This document shows positions 43,278 through 56,300 of a stretch of 64,000 bases of DNA, in pieces. This DNA comes from Peronospora farinosa. Taxonomy: Eukaryota; Oomycota; Peronosporomycetes; Peronosporales; Peronosporaceae. The position numbers and the translations under genes are program-made. The stretch lies in the NCBI GenBank assembly GCA_947646735.1, contig CANTFK010000993.1, positions 248,001 to 312,000 of the forward strand, read 5' to 3'. The notes below the pieces were generated by a model. It saw only the letters and a list, made by a program, of their open reading frames with translations. It ran no database searches and was not told where the DNA came from. Positions within the stretch are counted from its first letter, which is position 1. Each line of letters begins with the position of its first letter.

Positions 43278-45284
43278 TTAATCGACTTCCTCAATCTTGG
43301 GGCCCTGGTCCGGCGCGCCAGCAGGGGGAGCGCCAGCACCGGGCATGCCACCAGGCATGCCGCCGGGCATACCACCAGGCATACCTGGCATTCCTCCGGG
43401 CATTCCACCAGCAGCGCCGGGAGCACCGCCAGCAGCAGCGTACATCTTCTGCAGAATCGGGTTGGCCACACCCTCGAGCTCCTTCTGCTTTCCTTCGTAC
43501 TCCTCCTTCTCCGATGACTGGTTTGCATCCAACCAGTTAATGGTCTCGGTCACCTTGTCCTCAATCGCCTTCTTGTCATCCTCCGAAATCTGGTCCTTCA
43601 ACTTCTCGTCGTTGAGCGTATTACGCAAATTGTAGGAGTAGTTCTCAAGAGCGTTCTTGGCCTCAATGCGCACCTTATTAGCCTCGTCCTCCGACTTGTA
43701 CTTCTCGGCTTCCGACACCATACGGTCAATATCAGCCTGCGACAAACGACCCTTGTCATTTGTGATCGTGATCTTGTTCTCCTTGCCCGTCGACTTCTCC
43801 ACAGCCGACACGTTCAAAATGCCATTCGCATCGATGTCGAAGGTTACGTCAATCTGAGGCACGCCACGAGGCATGGGCGGGATACCGTCCAAGTTAAACT
43901 TGCCCAGCAAATTGTTGTCGCGTGTCATGGACCGCTCGCCTTCAAACACCTGGATCAGAACACCCGGCTGGTTGTCCGCGTATGTCGAGAACGTTTGCGA
44001 CTTCTTGGTCGGTACAGTCGTGTTACGTGCAATCAGCGTCGTCATGACACCACCAGCCGTCTCTAGACCAAGCGACAAAGGCGTCACATCCAGCAAAAGC
44101 AGGTCCTGTAGCTTCTCCGATGAATCGTTGCCACTCAGAATGGCAGCCTGGACGGTAGCACCGTAGGCAACAGCCTCATCAGGGTTAATTGACTTGTTGG
44201 GCTCCTTGCCGTTAAAGAAGTCCGACAGCAGCTGCTGCACCTTGGGGATACGCGTCGACCCACCAACAAGTACCACCTCGTGCACCTGGCTCTTGGACAG
44301 CTTTGCGTCACGCAACACCTTCTCCACAGGCTCCATCGTCTTGCGGAAGTAGTCACCGCACATGTCTTCGAAACGCGCACGCGTGATGGTCGAGTTGAAA
44401 TCAATACCATCGAACAGAGAATCAATCTCAATGTACGCCTGTGCCGACGACGAGAGTGTACGCTTTGCGCGCTCACACGCTGTACGTAGACGACGGAGGG
44501 CACGCTGGTTCTCCGTAATGTCCTTGCGGTGCTTACGCTTGAACTCCTGGGTGAAGTGGTCTACCAGACGGTTGTCAAAGTCCTCACCACCCAAATGCGT
44601 GTCACCAGCTGTGGCTTTCACCTCAAAAATGCCCTCTTCAATGCTTAGTAGCGACACGTCAAAGGTACCGCCGCCAAGATCAAAGATCAGCACGTTACGT
44701 TCGCCGCCCTTCTTGTCCAGACCATAGGCAATAGCAGCAGCCGTCGGTTCGTTGATAATACGGAGCACATTAAGTCCAGCAATGGCACCGGCGTCCTTGG
44801 TGGCTTGACGCTGCGAGTCATTGAAATAGGCCGGTACCGTAATCACTGCATTCTTCACCTCCTTGCCGATGAAAGCTTCCGCCACCTCACGCATCTTAAT
44901 CAGGACCATGGACGAGATCTCCTCAGGCTGGAACGTCTTTGACTCGCCCTTGAATTGCACCGTAATCTGTGGCTTGTCACCGGCACCAGACGTGACTTTA
45001 AAAGGCCAGTGCTTCGTGTCAGCTAGAACGATCGGGTCCGAAAACTTGCGACCAATGAGGCGCTTGGCGTCGAACACCGTGTTGTGTGCGTTCATAGCCA
45101 CTTGGTTCTTAGCGGCATCACCAATAAGACGCTCCGTGTCCGTGAATGCCACGTAGGACGGCGTCGTACGGTTACCTTGGTCGTTAGCAATAATCTCTAC
45201 GCGGTCATTCTGCCACACACCGACGCACGAGTACGTCGTACCGAGATCAATGCCGACCGAGTATCCAGAGACAGTCTGAGCCAT
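43278..45284 (-). CDS. HSP70: Cytosolic Hsp70 chaperone
   Basis: 668 residues, uninterrupted, from ATG 45284. It is an ATP-driven chaperone that binds exposed hydrophobic peptides. The nucleotide-binding domain shows [16 protein letters not shown] at the start, then [29 protein letters not shown] and [13 protein letters not shown]. The substrate-binding domain includes [20 protein letters not shown], and a helical lid follows. The C-terminus has GGMPGG-type repeats and ends PKIEEVD, the EEVD signal of cytosolic/nuclear Hsp70 that docks TPR co-chaperones. Length is normal for the family. It lies convergent to the PCGF-like gene; heat-shock elements lie upstream. It is the likely source family of the two Hsp70 fragments near 24.1 and 28.5 kb. 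Confidence 0.98.
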   Translation of the reverse strand: MAQTVSGYSVGIDLGTTYSCVGVWQNDRVEIIANDQGNRTTPSYVAFTDTERLIGDAAKNQVAMNAHNTVFDAKRLIGRKFSDPIVLADTKHWPFKVTSGAGDKPQITVQFKGESKTFQPEEISSMVLIKMREVAEAFIGKEVKNAVITVPAYFNDSQRQATKDAGAIAGLNVLRIINEPTAAAIAYGLDKKGGERNVLIFDLGGGTFDVSLLSIEEGIFEVKATAGDTHLGGEDFDNRLVDHFTQEFKRKHRKDITENQRALRRLRTACERAKRTLSSSAQAYIEIDSLFDGIDFNSTITRARFEDMCGDYFRKTMEPVEKVLRDAKLSKSQVHEVVLVGGSTRIPKVQQLLSDFFNGKEPNKSINPDEAVAYGATVQAAILSGNDSSEKLQDLLLLDVTPLSLGLETAGGVMTTLIARNTTVPTKKSQTFSTYADNQPGVLIQVFEGERSMTRDNNLLGKFNLDGIPPMPRGVPQIDVTFDIDANGILNVSAVEKSTGKENKITITNDKGRLSQADIDRMVSEAEKYKSEDEANKVRIEAKNALENYSYNLRNTLNDEKLKDQISEDDKKAIEDKVTETINWLDANQSSEKEEYEGKQKELEGVANPILQKMYAAAGGAPGAAGGMPGGMPGMPGGMPGGMPGGMPGAGAPPAGAPDQGPKIEEVD

Positions 45285-45460
45285 TTTGTTGTTTCTTGTT
45301 TGGGGTTGTTTGTCTTCTTCTTCTGTAGGAAAATTTGGAAATGAGACTTGTTACTGTGGACGAGCTACGAAAGATCGTTTAAAACGGGTGTGAGACGGTG
45401 GGGAAGGTTAAAGAGAGTAATGACATCTGTCCCTCTATTGTGGGCCACCCACGGCAAAAC

Positions 45461-45475
45461 GTTCGAGACAATTCC
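45461..45475 (-). promoter_or_regulatory. Heat-shock element, imperfect
   Basis: GTTCGAGACAATTCC fits TTC-NN-GAA-NN-TTC with one mismatch (GAC for GAA), about 180 bp upstream of the Hsp70 start. Confidence 0.55.
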
Positions 45476-45548
45476 GTCAGCGATCGTGATGGACGTGCAT
45501 TGGTTAAAATTATGGTGCGTTCTTTTGACCAAATATTTGTAAGTTTGT

Positions 45549-45563
45549 CGAAAGTTCTGGAAG
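45549..45563 (-). promoter_or_regulatory. Heat-shock element, perfect trimer
   Basis: CGAAAGTTCTGGAAG contains GAA-NN-TTC-NN-GAA without mismatch, the heat-shock-factor site. It is about 265 bp upstream of the Hsp70 start codon. Confidence 0.75.
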
Positions 45564-45784
45564 CTGTCAGACTCTGCCGACTTTTCCGATAAATGTAGCC
45601 ACGTGCGACAGGGGAACAGAAACAGGATAAGAGGAAAGGTTACCTCTCAGTTAGTAATGTTCGTGCGAATATAGCTTACTATTGATTAAATAATGGGTAC
45701 CTTATTAAGTAACTTTTGTTACTGGATACGCGCTGAAATTGCTGCTGTATATTTAATGTTGACATTTAAATAAGGAGCCAGTAA

Positions 45785-46230
45785 ATTGCAAATGTTACTT
45801 AGTTAGTGGCAAAAACGTTTAACAAAGAGCAAGTGATACCAAAAAATGAATCAAGAAAGACGCGTATATAAAAGTAGAGCATTTGTTGCCATTGCCAAAA
45901 ATAGAGTACTTATTCTTATCGCTTGACTAAACTACTTGCTGTACCCTTTAATCAAGCAACTCATATTTGCTACTTACTTCAGCAGTTTTGCTACTCTTTT
46001 AGCGAAATAAGCAGCAAACTGCAAGATTTTAGAAGCTCGCCGACAACTCTCCTCTTCTTTGCGAACACATCATTGCAGCGCTAGATTTCCTCAACGACAG
46101 GAGTACGCTAACGTCACTATAATCAATTGTTAACGCCTACTCACATGGAGTAGGCAGTCAGTCGCATGAGCTCACAGCACGCACTTTTGCAAATTGACTG
46201 TGCCATTTTATCACTCCGATACCGGCGAAG
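45785..46230 (-). repeat. Dispersed repeat copy 2
   Basis: Reverse-complement counterpart of 19855-20310 with shared ordered blocks (see copy 1). It lies upstream of Hsp70, beyond the heat-shock elements. TAGTAGC/TTGCTACT-type short motifs recur within it. Confidence 0.7.
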
Positions 46231-47374
46231 GCCTTTAGTGTAGCGGAGCTGCACAGCTCTTGAATTTAATTAATTTCAGATTTTAAAAAATTTTTTTTTT
46301 AGCCAGAGGAAGCCTTTTAGACTGAAAGCCTCTTAGTTAAAGAACTAAATAGAGTTAAGGCTAAAAGCCACTACGTTCTAAGGAACTAATTTAATGACTT
46401 AGAGGTCACCCTGTTCTAAGGAAGTAGGAGAGAGTTTTAGTCAGCAAGCAATAAGCTTAAGGTTCAGAGAACCAACGCACAGAGTGCAAGAACAAGCTAG
46501 AGCTTAGAGGTTCAGAGAACCAACGCACAAAGTGCACAAGAGAACAAGTCAGAACGACTTGCGATCTTAAACTCAAAAGGAGAACTGATTTTATGTATGC
46601 TTTAAGATTTTATGAATAGTCCTACTCTAAGTACACTACACTAGATTAATTACTATAATAGTAATTATTATATGCAGACTTTGCTATTGGACGACGTATC
46701 GTCTAAACATCTGTGTATGATGTACTTAATACAGCGTTAGTGATTTTATCGAATCCCAATCGATAAGATACGGTATTACCGGATACCGTATCTTAACGCT
46801 CATACTTATTACCTCTAAAGAGAAGTATAATAATTCATTATATGCAATGGAAGAAAACTTCAACCGTAAACTTTCAGAATGACGTTACAACCGTCGTAAA
46901 ACCCCGTTACACAATGTAAGACCTTCTTCATAGCAGCGACGCGGTAAGCTCATCGTTGATGTTGGGATTAAACGATGCCGAACTTGCACCTACTTTGAGG
47001 ACATAAGTGCGAATTTATTTTTATGTGAGACCTGAAGCTGTCTTATGTCTTCAGTCTTAATCGTTGTCACGTAAGAGATGTCCCCGGTACAGACCTAGCG
47101 TCGAGAGTTGCAACACTCAAAGAGTCCGCACGCTTATTATTCGGGCTGATGTTGTCAATTTGGCGGTTCAAACACTCTACGACTTCACTTCTGAGCAAGC
47201 CCGAATGAGGCTGCTAGCAGACTCGTCTAATTATGTCAATGGGCTCAACCTTCTATTGGATTAGTACGCTAAATTATAATGTAATGTTCGCTAGTAATGG
47301 TGCTAGATGCAAAGAGGAAGTTAATAGCGCAGTGTAAATGGATCCTGGAATATATGTGTTAGCTCCTGGGGGAA
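46231..47374. other. AT-rich LTR-like region, no gene
   Basis: AT-rich sequence with repeated short blocks such as GTTCTAAGGAA (46374, 46411) and AGCC-TTTTAG variants, reminiscent of an LTR or leader. An open stretch at 47064-47264 (VRTLIIRADVVNLAVQTL) has no ATG start and no recognised domain. Clear LTR ends were not found. Confidence 0.35.
46459..46545 (+). repeat. Short direct repeat, two copies
   Basis: AGGTTCAGAGAACCAACGCA followed by CA(G/A)AGTGCA occurs at about 46460 and again at about 46507, 47 bp apart. GGTTC-AGA-GAACC inside each copy is a small hairpin. Confidence 0.8.
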
Positions 47375-50300
47375 ACCCATTACCTGTCTTGTCTCTCTTT
47401 CGCTCACGTCCTCTTAATCTGATTAATCCAGCCGAAGCATACCGAAGCGAAGAGAGCTTACAGGACATCCTAGGAATATTTTCGCAAGAAAAAGTTATCA
47501 ATTGAATTTAGTCAGCCTATCAGAAAGGAACAATGGCTTTACATCTTGGCCAAAGTATTGTCATATAAAATCAATCTTATTCGTTTGCAACCAGAAAATT
47601 TGTGTCTCTTCATTCGAGAATTGTCTGGCTCAATAAGATAATGGTAAAGCTGTTCTGCGTCATCGTTGGTATGAAGGGAAGTGCGTTTCCTGTGGACATT
47701 GATACGACTGAGAGTGTGGGGAGACCTAAAAGACGCAAGCAAGGCAAAGAAGGCGAACGCCTTGAAGAACGTTGGTGCGCGTAACCTGCAGCTCTTCCTT
47801 GCGAAAGGAACAGATGGCGAGTGTATCTCGTCTGGATTGGAAATCGTGAAGATGCTGAAGAAGGGTGAGAAAACTGCTTATATTAAGCTCTCACGGCGGA
47901 AGAAAATGAGCTGCAGGCAGAGAAATTCCTTGTGGACATTCTTGATGAAAATACCCATTACCTGTCTTGTCTCTCTTTCGCTCACGTCCTCTTAATCTGA
48001 TTATCCAGCCGAAGCATACCGAAGCGAAGAGAACTTACAGGACATCCTAGGAATATTTTCGCAAGAAAAAGTTATCAATTGAATTTAGTCAGCCTATCAG
48101 AAAGGAACAATGGCTTTACATCTTGGCCAAAGTATTGTCATATAAAATCAATCTTATTCGTTTGCAACCAGAAAATTTGTGTCTCTTCATTCGAGAATTG
48201 TCTGGCTCAATAAGATAATGGTAAAGCTGTTCTGCGTCATCGTTGGTATGAAGGAAAGTGCGTTTCCTGTGGACATTGATACGACTGAGAGTGTGGGGAG
48301 ACCTAAAAGACGCAAGCAAGGCAAAGAAGGCGAACGCCTTGAAGAACGTTGGTGCGCGTAACCTGCAGCTCTTCCTTGCGAAAGGAACAGATGGCGAGTG
48401 TATCTCGTCTGGATTGGAAATCGTGAAGATGCTGAAGAAGGGTGAGAAAACTGCTTATATTAAGCTCTCACGGCGGAAGAAAATGAGCTGCAGGCAGAGA
48501 AATTCCTTGTGGACATTCTTGATGAAAATACCCATTACCTGTCTTGTCTCTCTTTCGCTCACGTCCTCTTAATCTGATTATCCAGCCGAAGCATACCGAA
48601 GCGAAGAGAACTTACAGGACATCCTAGGAATATTTTCGCAAGAAAAAGTTATCAATTGAATTTAGTCAGCCTATCAGAAAGGAACAATGGCTTTACATCT
48701 TGGCCAAAGTATTGTCATATAAAATCAATCTTATTCGTTTGCAACCAGAAAATTTGTGTCTCTTCATTCGAGAATTGTCTGGCTCAATAAGATAATGGTA
48801 AAGCTGTTCTGCGTCATCGTTGGTATGAAGGAAAGTGCGTTTCCTGTGGACATTGATACGACTGAGAGTGTGGGGAGACCTAAAAGACGCAAGCAAGGCA
48901 AAGAAGGCGAACGCCTTGAAGAACGTTGGTGCGCGTAACCTGCAGCTCTTCCTTGCGAAAGGAACAGATGGCGAGTGTATCTCGTCTGGCTTGGAAATCG
49001 TGAAGATGCTGAAGAAGGGTGAGAAAACTGCTTATATTAAGCTCTCACGGCGGAAGAAAATGAGCTGCAGGCAGAGAAATTCCTTGTGGACATTCTTGAT
49101 GAAAATACCCATTACCTGTCTTGTCTCTCTTTCGCTCACGTCCTCTTAATCTGATTATCCAGCCGAAGCATACCGAAGCGAAGAGAACTTACAGGACATC
49201 CTAGGAATATTTTCGCAAGAAAAAGTTATCAATTGAATTTAGTCAGCCTATCAGAAAGGAACAATGGCTTTACATCTTGGCCAAAGTATTGTCATATAAA
49301 ATCAATCTTATTCGTTTGCAAACAGAAAATTCGTGTCTCTTCATTCGAGAATTGTCTGGCTCAATAAGATAATGGTAAAGCTGTTCTGCGTCATCGTTGG
49401 TATGAAGGAAAGTGCGTTTCCTGTGGACATTGATACGACTGAGAGTGTGGGGAGACCTAAAAGACGCAAGCAAGGCAAAGAAGGCGAACGCCTTGAAGAA
49501 CGTTGGTGCGCGTAACCTGCAGCTCTTCCTTGCGAAAGGAACAGATGGCGAGTGTATCTCGTCTGGCTTGGAAATCGTGAAGATGCTGAAGAAGGGTGAG
49601 AAAACTGCTTATATTAAGCTCTCACGGCGGAAGAAAATGAGCTGCAGGCAGAGAAATTCCTTGTGGACATTCTTGATGAAAATACCCATTACCTGTCTTG
49701 TCTCTCTTTCGCTCACGTCCTCTTAATCTGATTATCCAGCCGAAGCATACCGAAGCGAAGAGAACTTACAGGACATCCTAGGAATATTTTCGCAAGAAAA
49801 AGTTATCAATTGAATTTAGTCAGCCTATCAGAAAGGAACAATGGCTTTACATCTTGGCCAAAGTATTGTCATATAAAATCAATCTTATTCGTTTGCAAAC
49901 AGAAAATTCGTGTCTCTTCATTCGAGAATTGTCTGGCTCAATAAGATAATGGTAAAGCTGTTCTGCGTCATCGTTGGTATGAAGGAAAGTGCGTTTCCTG
50001 TGGACATTGATACGACTGAGAGTGTGGGGAGACCTAAAAGACGCAAGCAAGGCAAAGAAGGCGAACGCCTTGAAGAACGTTGGTGCGCGTAACCTGCAGC
50101 TCTTCCTTGCGAAAGGAACAGATGGCGAGTGTATCTCGTCTGGCTTGGAAATCGTGAAGATGCTGAAGAAGGGTGAGAAAACTGCTTATATTAAGCTCTC
50201 ACGGCGGAAGAAAATGAGCTGCAGGCAGAGAAATTCCTTGTGGACATTCTTGATGAAAATACCCATTACCTGTCTTGTCTCTCTTTCGCTCACGTCCTCT

Positions 50301-53300
50301 TAATCTGATTATCCAGCCGAAGCATACCGAAGCGAAGAGAACTTACAGGACATCCTAGGAATATTTTCGCAAGAAAAAGTTATCAATTGAATTTAGTCAG
50401 CCTATCAGAAAGGAACAATGGCTTTACATCTTGGCCAAAGTATTGTCATATAAAATCAATCTTATTCGTTTGCAAACAGAAAATTCGTGTCTCTTCATTC
50501 GAGAATTGTCTGGCTCAATAAGATAATGGTAAAGCTGTTCTGCGTCATCGTTGGTATGAAGGGAAGTGCGTTTCCTGTGGACATTGATACGACTGAGAGT
50601 GTGGGGAGACCTAAAAGACGCAAGCAAGGCAAAGAAGGCGAACGCCTTGAAGAACGTTGGTGCGCGTAACCTGCAGCTCTTCCTTGCGAAAGGAACAGAT
50701 GGCGAGTGTATCTCGTCTGGCTTGGCAATCGTGAAGATGCTGAAGAAGGGTGAGAAAACTGCTTATATTAAGCTCTCACGGCGGAAGAAAATGAGCTGCA
50801 GGCAGAGAAATTCCTTGTGGACATTCTTGATGAAAATACCCATTACCTGTCTTGTCTCTCTTTCGCTCACGTCCTCTTAATCTGATTATCCAGCCGAAGC
50901 ATACCGAAGCGAAGAGAACTTACAGGACATCCTAGGAATATTTTCGCAAGAAAAAGTTATCAATTGAATTTAGTCAGCCTATCAGAAAGGAACAATGGCT
51001 TTACATCTTGGCCAAAGTATTGTCATATAAAAACAATCTTATTCGTTTGCAAACAGAAAATTCGTGTCTCTTCATTCGAGAATTGTCTGGCTCAATAAGA
51101 TAATGGTAAAGCTGTTCTGCGTCATCGTTGGTATGAAGGAAAGTGCGTTTCCTGTGGACATTGATACGACTGAGAGTGTGGGGAGACCTAAAAGACGCAA
51201 GCAAGGCAAAGAAGGCGAACGCCTTGAAGAACGTTGGTGCGCGTAACCTGCAGCTCTTCCTTGCGAAAGGAACAGATGGCGAGTGTATCTCGTCTGGCTT
51301 GGCAATCGTGAAGATGCTGAAGAAGGGTGAGAAAACTGCTTATATTAAGCTCTCACGGCGGAAGAAAATGAGCTGCAGGCAGAGAAATTCCTTGTGGACA
51401 TTCTTGATGAAAATACCCATTACCTGTCTTGTCTCTCTTTCGCTCACGTCCTCTTAATCTGATTATCCAGCCGAAGCATACCGAAGCGAAGAGAACTTAC
51501 AGGACATCCTAGGAATATTTTCGCAAGAAAAAGTTATCAATTGAATTTAGTCAGCCTATCAGAAAGGAACAATGGCTTTACATCTTGGCCAAAGTATTGT
51601 CATATAAAAACAATCTTATTCGTTTGCAAACAGAAAATTCGTGTCTCTTCATTCGAGAATTGTCTGGCTCAATAAGATAATGGTAAAGCTGTTCTGCGTC
51701 ATCGTTGGTATGAAGGGAAGTGCGTTTCCTGTGGACATTGATACGACTGAGAGTGTGGGGAGACCTAAAAGACGCAAGCAAGGCAAAGAAGGCGAACGCC
51801 TTGAAGAACGTTGGTGCGCGTAACCTGCAGCTCTTCCTTGCGAAAGGAACAGATGGCGAGTGTATCTCGTCTGGCTTGGCAATCGTGAAGATGCTGAAGA
51901 AGGGTGAGAAAACTGCTTATATTAAGCTCTCACGGCGGAAGAAAATGAGCTGCAGGCAGAGAAATTCCTTGTGGACATTCTTGATGAAAATACCCATTAC
52001 CTGTCTTGTCTCTCTTTCGCTCACGTCCTCTTAATCTGATTATCCAGCCGAAGCATACCGAAGCGAAGAGAACTTACAGGACATCCTAGGAATATTTTCG
52101 CAAGAAAAAGTTATCAATTGAATTTAGTCAGCCTATCAGAAAGGAACAATGGCTTTACATCTTGGCCAAAGTATTGTCATATAAAAACAATCTTATTCGT
52201 TTGCAAACAGAAAATTTGTGTCTCTTCATTCGAGAATTGTCTGGCTCAATAAGATAATGGTAAAGCTGTTCTGCGTCATCGTTGGTATGAAGGGAAGTGC
52301 GTTTCCTGTGGACATTGATACGACTGAGAGTGTGGGGAGACCTAAAAGACGCAAGCAAGGCAAAGAAGGCGAACGCCTTGAAGAACGTTGGTGCGCGTAA
52401 CCTGCAGCTCTTCCTTGCGAAAGGAACAGATGGCGAGTGTATCTCGTCTGGCTTGGCAATCGTGAAGATGCTGAAGAAGGGTGAGAAAACTGCTTATATT
52501 AAGCTCTCACGGCGGAAGAAAATGAGCTGCAGGCAGAGAAATTCCTTGTGGACATTCTTGATGAAAATACCCATTACCTGTCTTGTCTCTCTTTCGCTCA
52601 CGTCCTCTTAATCTGATTATCCAGCCGAAGCATACCGAAGCGAAGAGAACTTACAGGACATCCTAGGAATATTTTCGCAAGAAAAAGTTATCAATTGAAT
52701 TTAGTCAGCCTATCAGAAAGGAACAATGGCTTTACATCTTGGCCAAAGTATTGTCATATAAAAACAATCTTATTCGTTTGCAAACAGAAAATTCGTGTCT
52801 CTTCATTCGAGAATTGTCTGGCTCAATAAGATAATGGTAAAGCTGTTCTGCGTCATCGTTGGTATGAAGGAAAGTGCGTTTCCTGTGGACATTGATACGA
52901 CTGAGAGTGTGGGGAGACCTAAAAGACGCAAGCAAGGCAAAGAAGGCGAACGCCTTGAAGAACGTTGGTGCGCGTAACCTGCAGCTCTTCCTTGCGAAAG
53001 GAACAGATGGCGAGTGTATCTCGTCTGGCTTGGAAATCGTGAAGATGCTGAAGAAGGGTGAGAAAACTGCTTATATTAAGCTCTCACGGCGGAAGAAAAT
53101 GAGCTGCAGGCAGAGAAATTCCTTGTGGACATTCTTGATGAAAATACCCATTACCTGTCTTGTCTCTCTTTCGCTCACGTCCTCTTAATCTGATTATCCA
53201 GCCGAAGCATACCGAAGCGAAGAGAACTTACAGGACATCCTAGGAATATTTTCGCAAGAAAAAGTTATCAATTGAATTTAGTCAGCCTATCAGAAAGGAA

Positions 53301-56300
53301 CAATGGCTTTACATCTTGGCCAAAGTATTGTCATATAAAAACAATCTTATTCGTTTGCAAACAGAAAATTCGTGTCTCTTCATTCGAGAATTGTCTGGCT
53401 CAATAAGATAATGGTAAAGCTGTTCTGCGTCATCGTTGGTATGAAGGGAAGTGCGTTTCCTGTGGACATTGATACGACTGAGAGTGTGGGGAGACCTAAA
53501 AGACGCAAGCAAGGCAAAGAAGGCGAACGCCTTGAAGAACGTTGGTGCGCGTAACCTGCAGCTCTTCCTTGCGAAAGGAACAGATGGCGAGTGTATCTCG
53601 TCTGGCTTGGCAATCGTGAAGATGCTGAAGAAGGGTGAGAAAACTGCTTATATTAAGCTCTCACGGCGGAAGAAAATGAGCTGCAGGCAGAGAAATTCCT
53701 TGTGGACATTCTTGATGAAAATACCCATTACCTGTCTTGTCTCTCTTTCGCTCACGTCCTCTTAATCTGATTATCCAGCCGAAGCATACCGAAGCGAAGA
53801 GAACTTACAGGACATCCTAGGAATATTTTCGCAAGAAAAAGTTATCAATTGAATTTAGTCAGCCTATCAGAAAGGAACAATGGCTTTACATCTTGGCCAA
53901 AGTATTGTCATATAAAAACAATCTTATTCGTTTGCAAACAGAAAATTTGTGTCTCTTCATTCGAGAATTGTCTGGCTCAATAAGATAATGGTAAAGCTGT
54001 TCTGCGTCATCGTTGGTATGAAGGGAAGTGCGTTTCCTGTGGACATTGATACGACTGAGAGTGTGGGGAGACCTAAAAGACGCAAGCAAGGCAAAGAAGG
54101 CGAACGCCTTGAAGAACGTTGGTGCGCGTAACCTGCAGCTCTTCCTTGCGAAAGGAACAGATGGCGAGTGTATCTCGTCTGGCTTGGCAATCGTGAAGAT
54201 GCTGAAGAAGGGTGAGAAAACTGCTTATATTAAGCTCTCACGGCGGAAGAAAATGAGCTGCAGGCAGAGAAATTCCTTGTGGACATTCTTGATGAAAATA
54301 CCCATTACCTGTCTTGTCTCTCTTTCGCTCACGTCCTCTTAATCTGATTATCCAGCCGAAGCATACCGAAGCGAAGAGAACTTACAGGACATCCTAGGAA
54401 TATTTTCGCAAGAAAAAGTTATCAATTGAATTTAGTCAGCCTATCAGAAAGGAACAATGGCTTTACATCTTGGCCAAAGTATTGTCATATAAAAACAATC
54501 TTATTCGTTTGCAAACAGAAAATTCGTGTCTCTTCATTCGAGAATTGTCTGGCTCAATAAGATAATGGTAAAGCTGTTCTGCGTCATCGTTGGTATGAAG
54601 GGAAGTGCGTTTCCTGTGGACATTGATACGACTGAGAGTGTGGGGAGACCTAAAAGACGCAAGCAAGGCAAAGAAGGCGAACGCCTTGAAGAACGTTGGT
54701 GCGCGTAACCTGCAGCTCTTCCTTGCGAAAGGAACAGATGGCGAGTGTATCTCGTCTGGATTGGAAATCGTGAAGATGCTGAAGAAGGGTGAGAAAACTG
54801 CTTATATTAAGCTCTCACGGCGGAAGAAAATGAGCTGCAGGCAGAGAAATTCCTTGTGGACATTCTTGATGAAAATACCCATTACCTGTCTTGTCTCTCT
54901 TTCGCTCACGTCCTCTTAATCTGATTATCCAGCCGAAGCATACCGAAGCGAAGAGAACTTACAGGACATCCTAGGAATATTTTCGCAAGAAAAAGTTATC
55001 AATTGAATTTAGTCAGCCTATCAGAAAGGAACAATGGCTTTACATCTTGGCCAAAGTATTGTCATATAAAATCAATCTTATTCGTTTGCAACCAGAAAAT
55101 TTGTGTCTCTTCATTCGAGAATTGTCTGGCTCAATAAGATAATGGTAAAGCTGTTCTGCGTCATCGTTGGTATGAAGGGAAGTGCGTTTCCTGTGGACAT
55201 TGATACGACTGAGAGTGTGGGGAGACCTAAAAGACGCAAGCAAGGCAAAGAAGGCGAACGCCTTGAAGAACGTTGGTGCGCGTAACCTGCAGCTCTTCCT
55301 TGCGAAAGGAACAGATGGCGAGTGTATCTCGTCTGGCTTGGCAATCGTGAAGATGCTGAAGAAGGGTGAGAAAACTGCTTATATTAAGCTCTCACGGCGG
55401 AAGAAAATGAGCTGCAGGCAGAGAAATTCCTTGTGGACATTCTTGATGAAAATACCCATTACCTGTCTTGTCTCTCTTTCGCTCACGTCCTCTTAATCTG
55501 ATTATCCAGCCGAAGCATACCGAAGCGAAGAGAACTTACAGGACATCCTAGGAATATTTTCGCAAGAAAAAGTTATCAATTGAATTTAGTCAGCCTATCA
55601 GAAAGGAACAATGGCTTTACATCTTGGCCAAAGTATTGTCATATAAAAACAATCTTATTCGTTTGCAACCAGAAAATTCGTGTCTCTTCATTCGAGAATT
55701 GTCTGGCTCAATAAGATAATGGTAAAGCTGTTCTGCGTCATCGTTGGTATGAAGGGAAGTGCGTTTCCTGTGGACATTGATACGACTGAGAGTGTGGGGA
55801 GACCTAAAAGACGCAAGCAAGGCAAAGAAGGCGAACGCCTTGAAGAACGTTGGTGCGCGTAACCTGCAGCTCTTCCTTGCGAAAGGAACAGATGGCGAGT
55901 GTATCTCGTCTGGCTTGGCAATCGTGAAGATGCTGAAGAAGGGTGAGAAAACTGCTTATATTAAGCTCTCACGGCGGAAGAAAATGAGCTGCAGGCAGAG
56001 AAATTCCTTGTGGACATTCTTGATGAAAATACCCATTACCTGTCTTGTCTCTCTTTCGCTCACGTCCTCTTAATCTGATTATCCAGCCGAAGCATACCGA
56101 AGCGAAGAGAACTTACAGGACATCCTAGGAATATTTTCGCAAGAAAAAGTTATCAATTGAATTTAGTCAGCCTATCAGAAAGGAACAATGGCTTTACATC
56201 TTGGCCAAAGTATTGTCATATAAAAACAATCTTATTCGTTTGCAACCAGAAAATTTGTGTCTCTTCATTCGAGAATTGTCTGGCTCAATAAGATAATGGT

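Noticed and set aside
43221..45156. Plus-strand frames over Hsp70
   Set aside because: They are shadows of a strongly codon-biased gene.
47700..47740. A tiny intron explaining the CRN frame change
   Set aside because: The only GT...AG pair spanning the shift would be about 17 bp, too short to splice.
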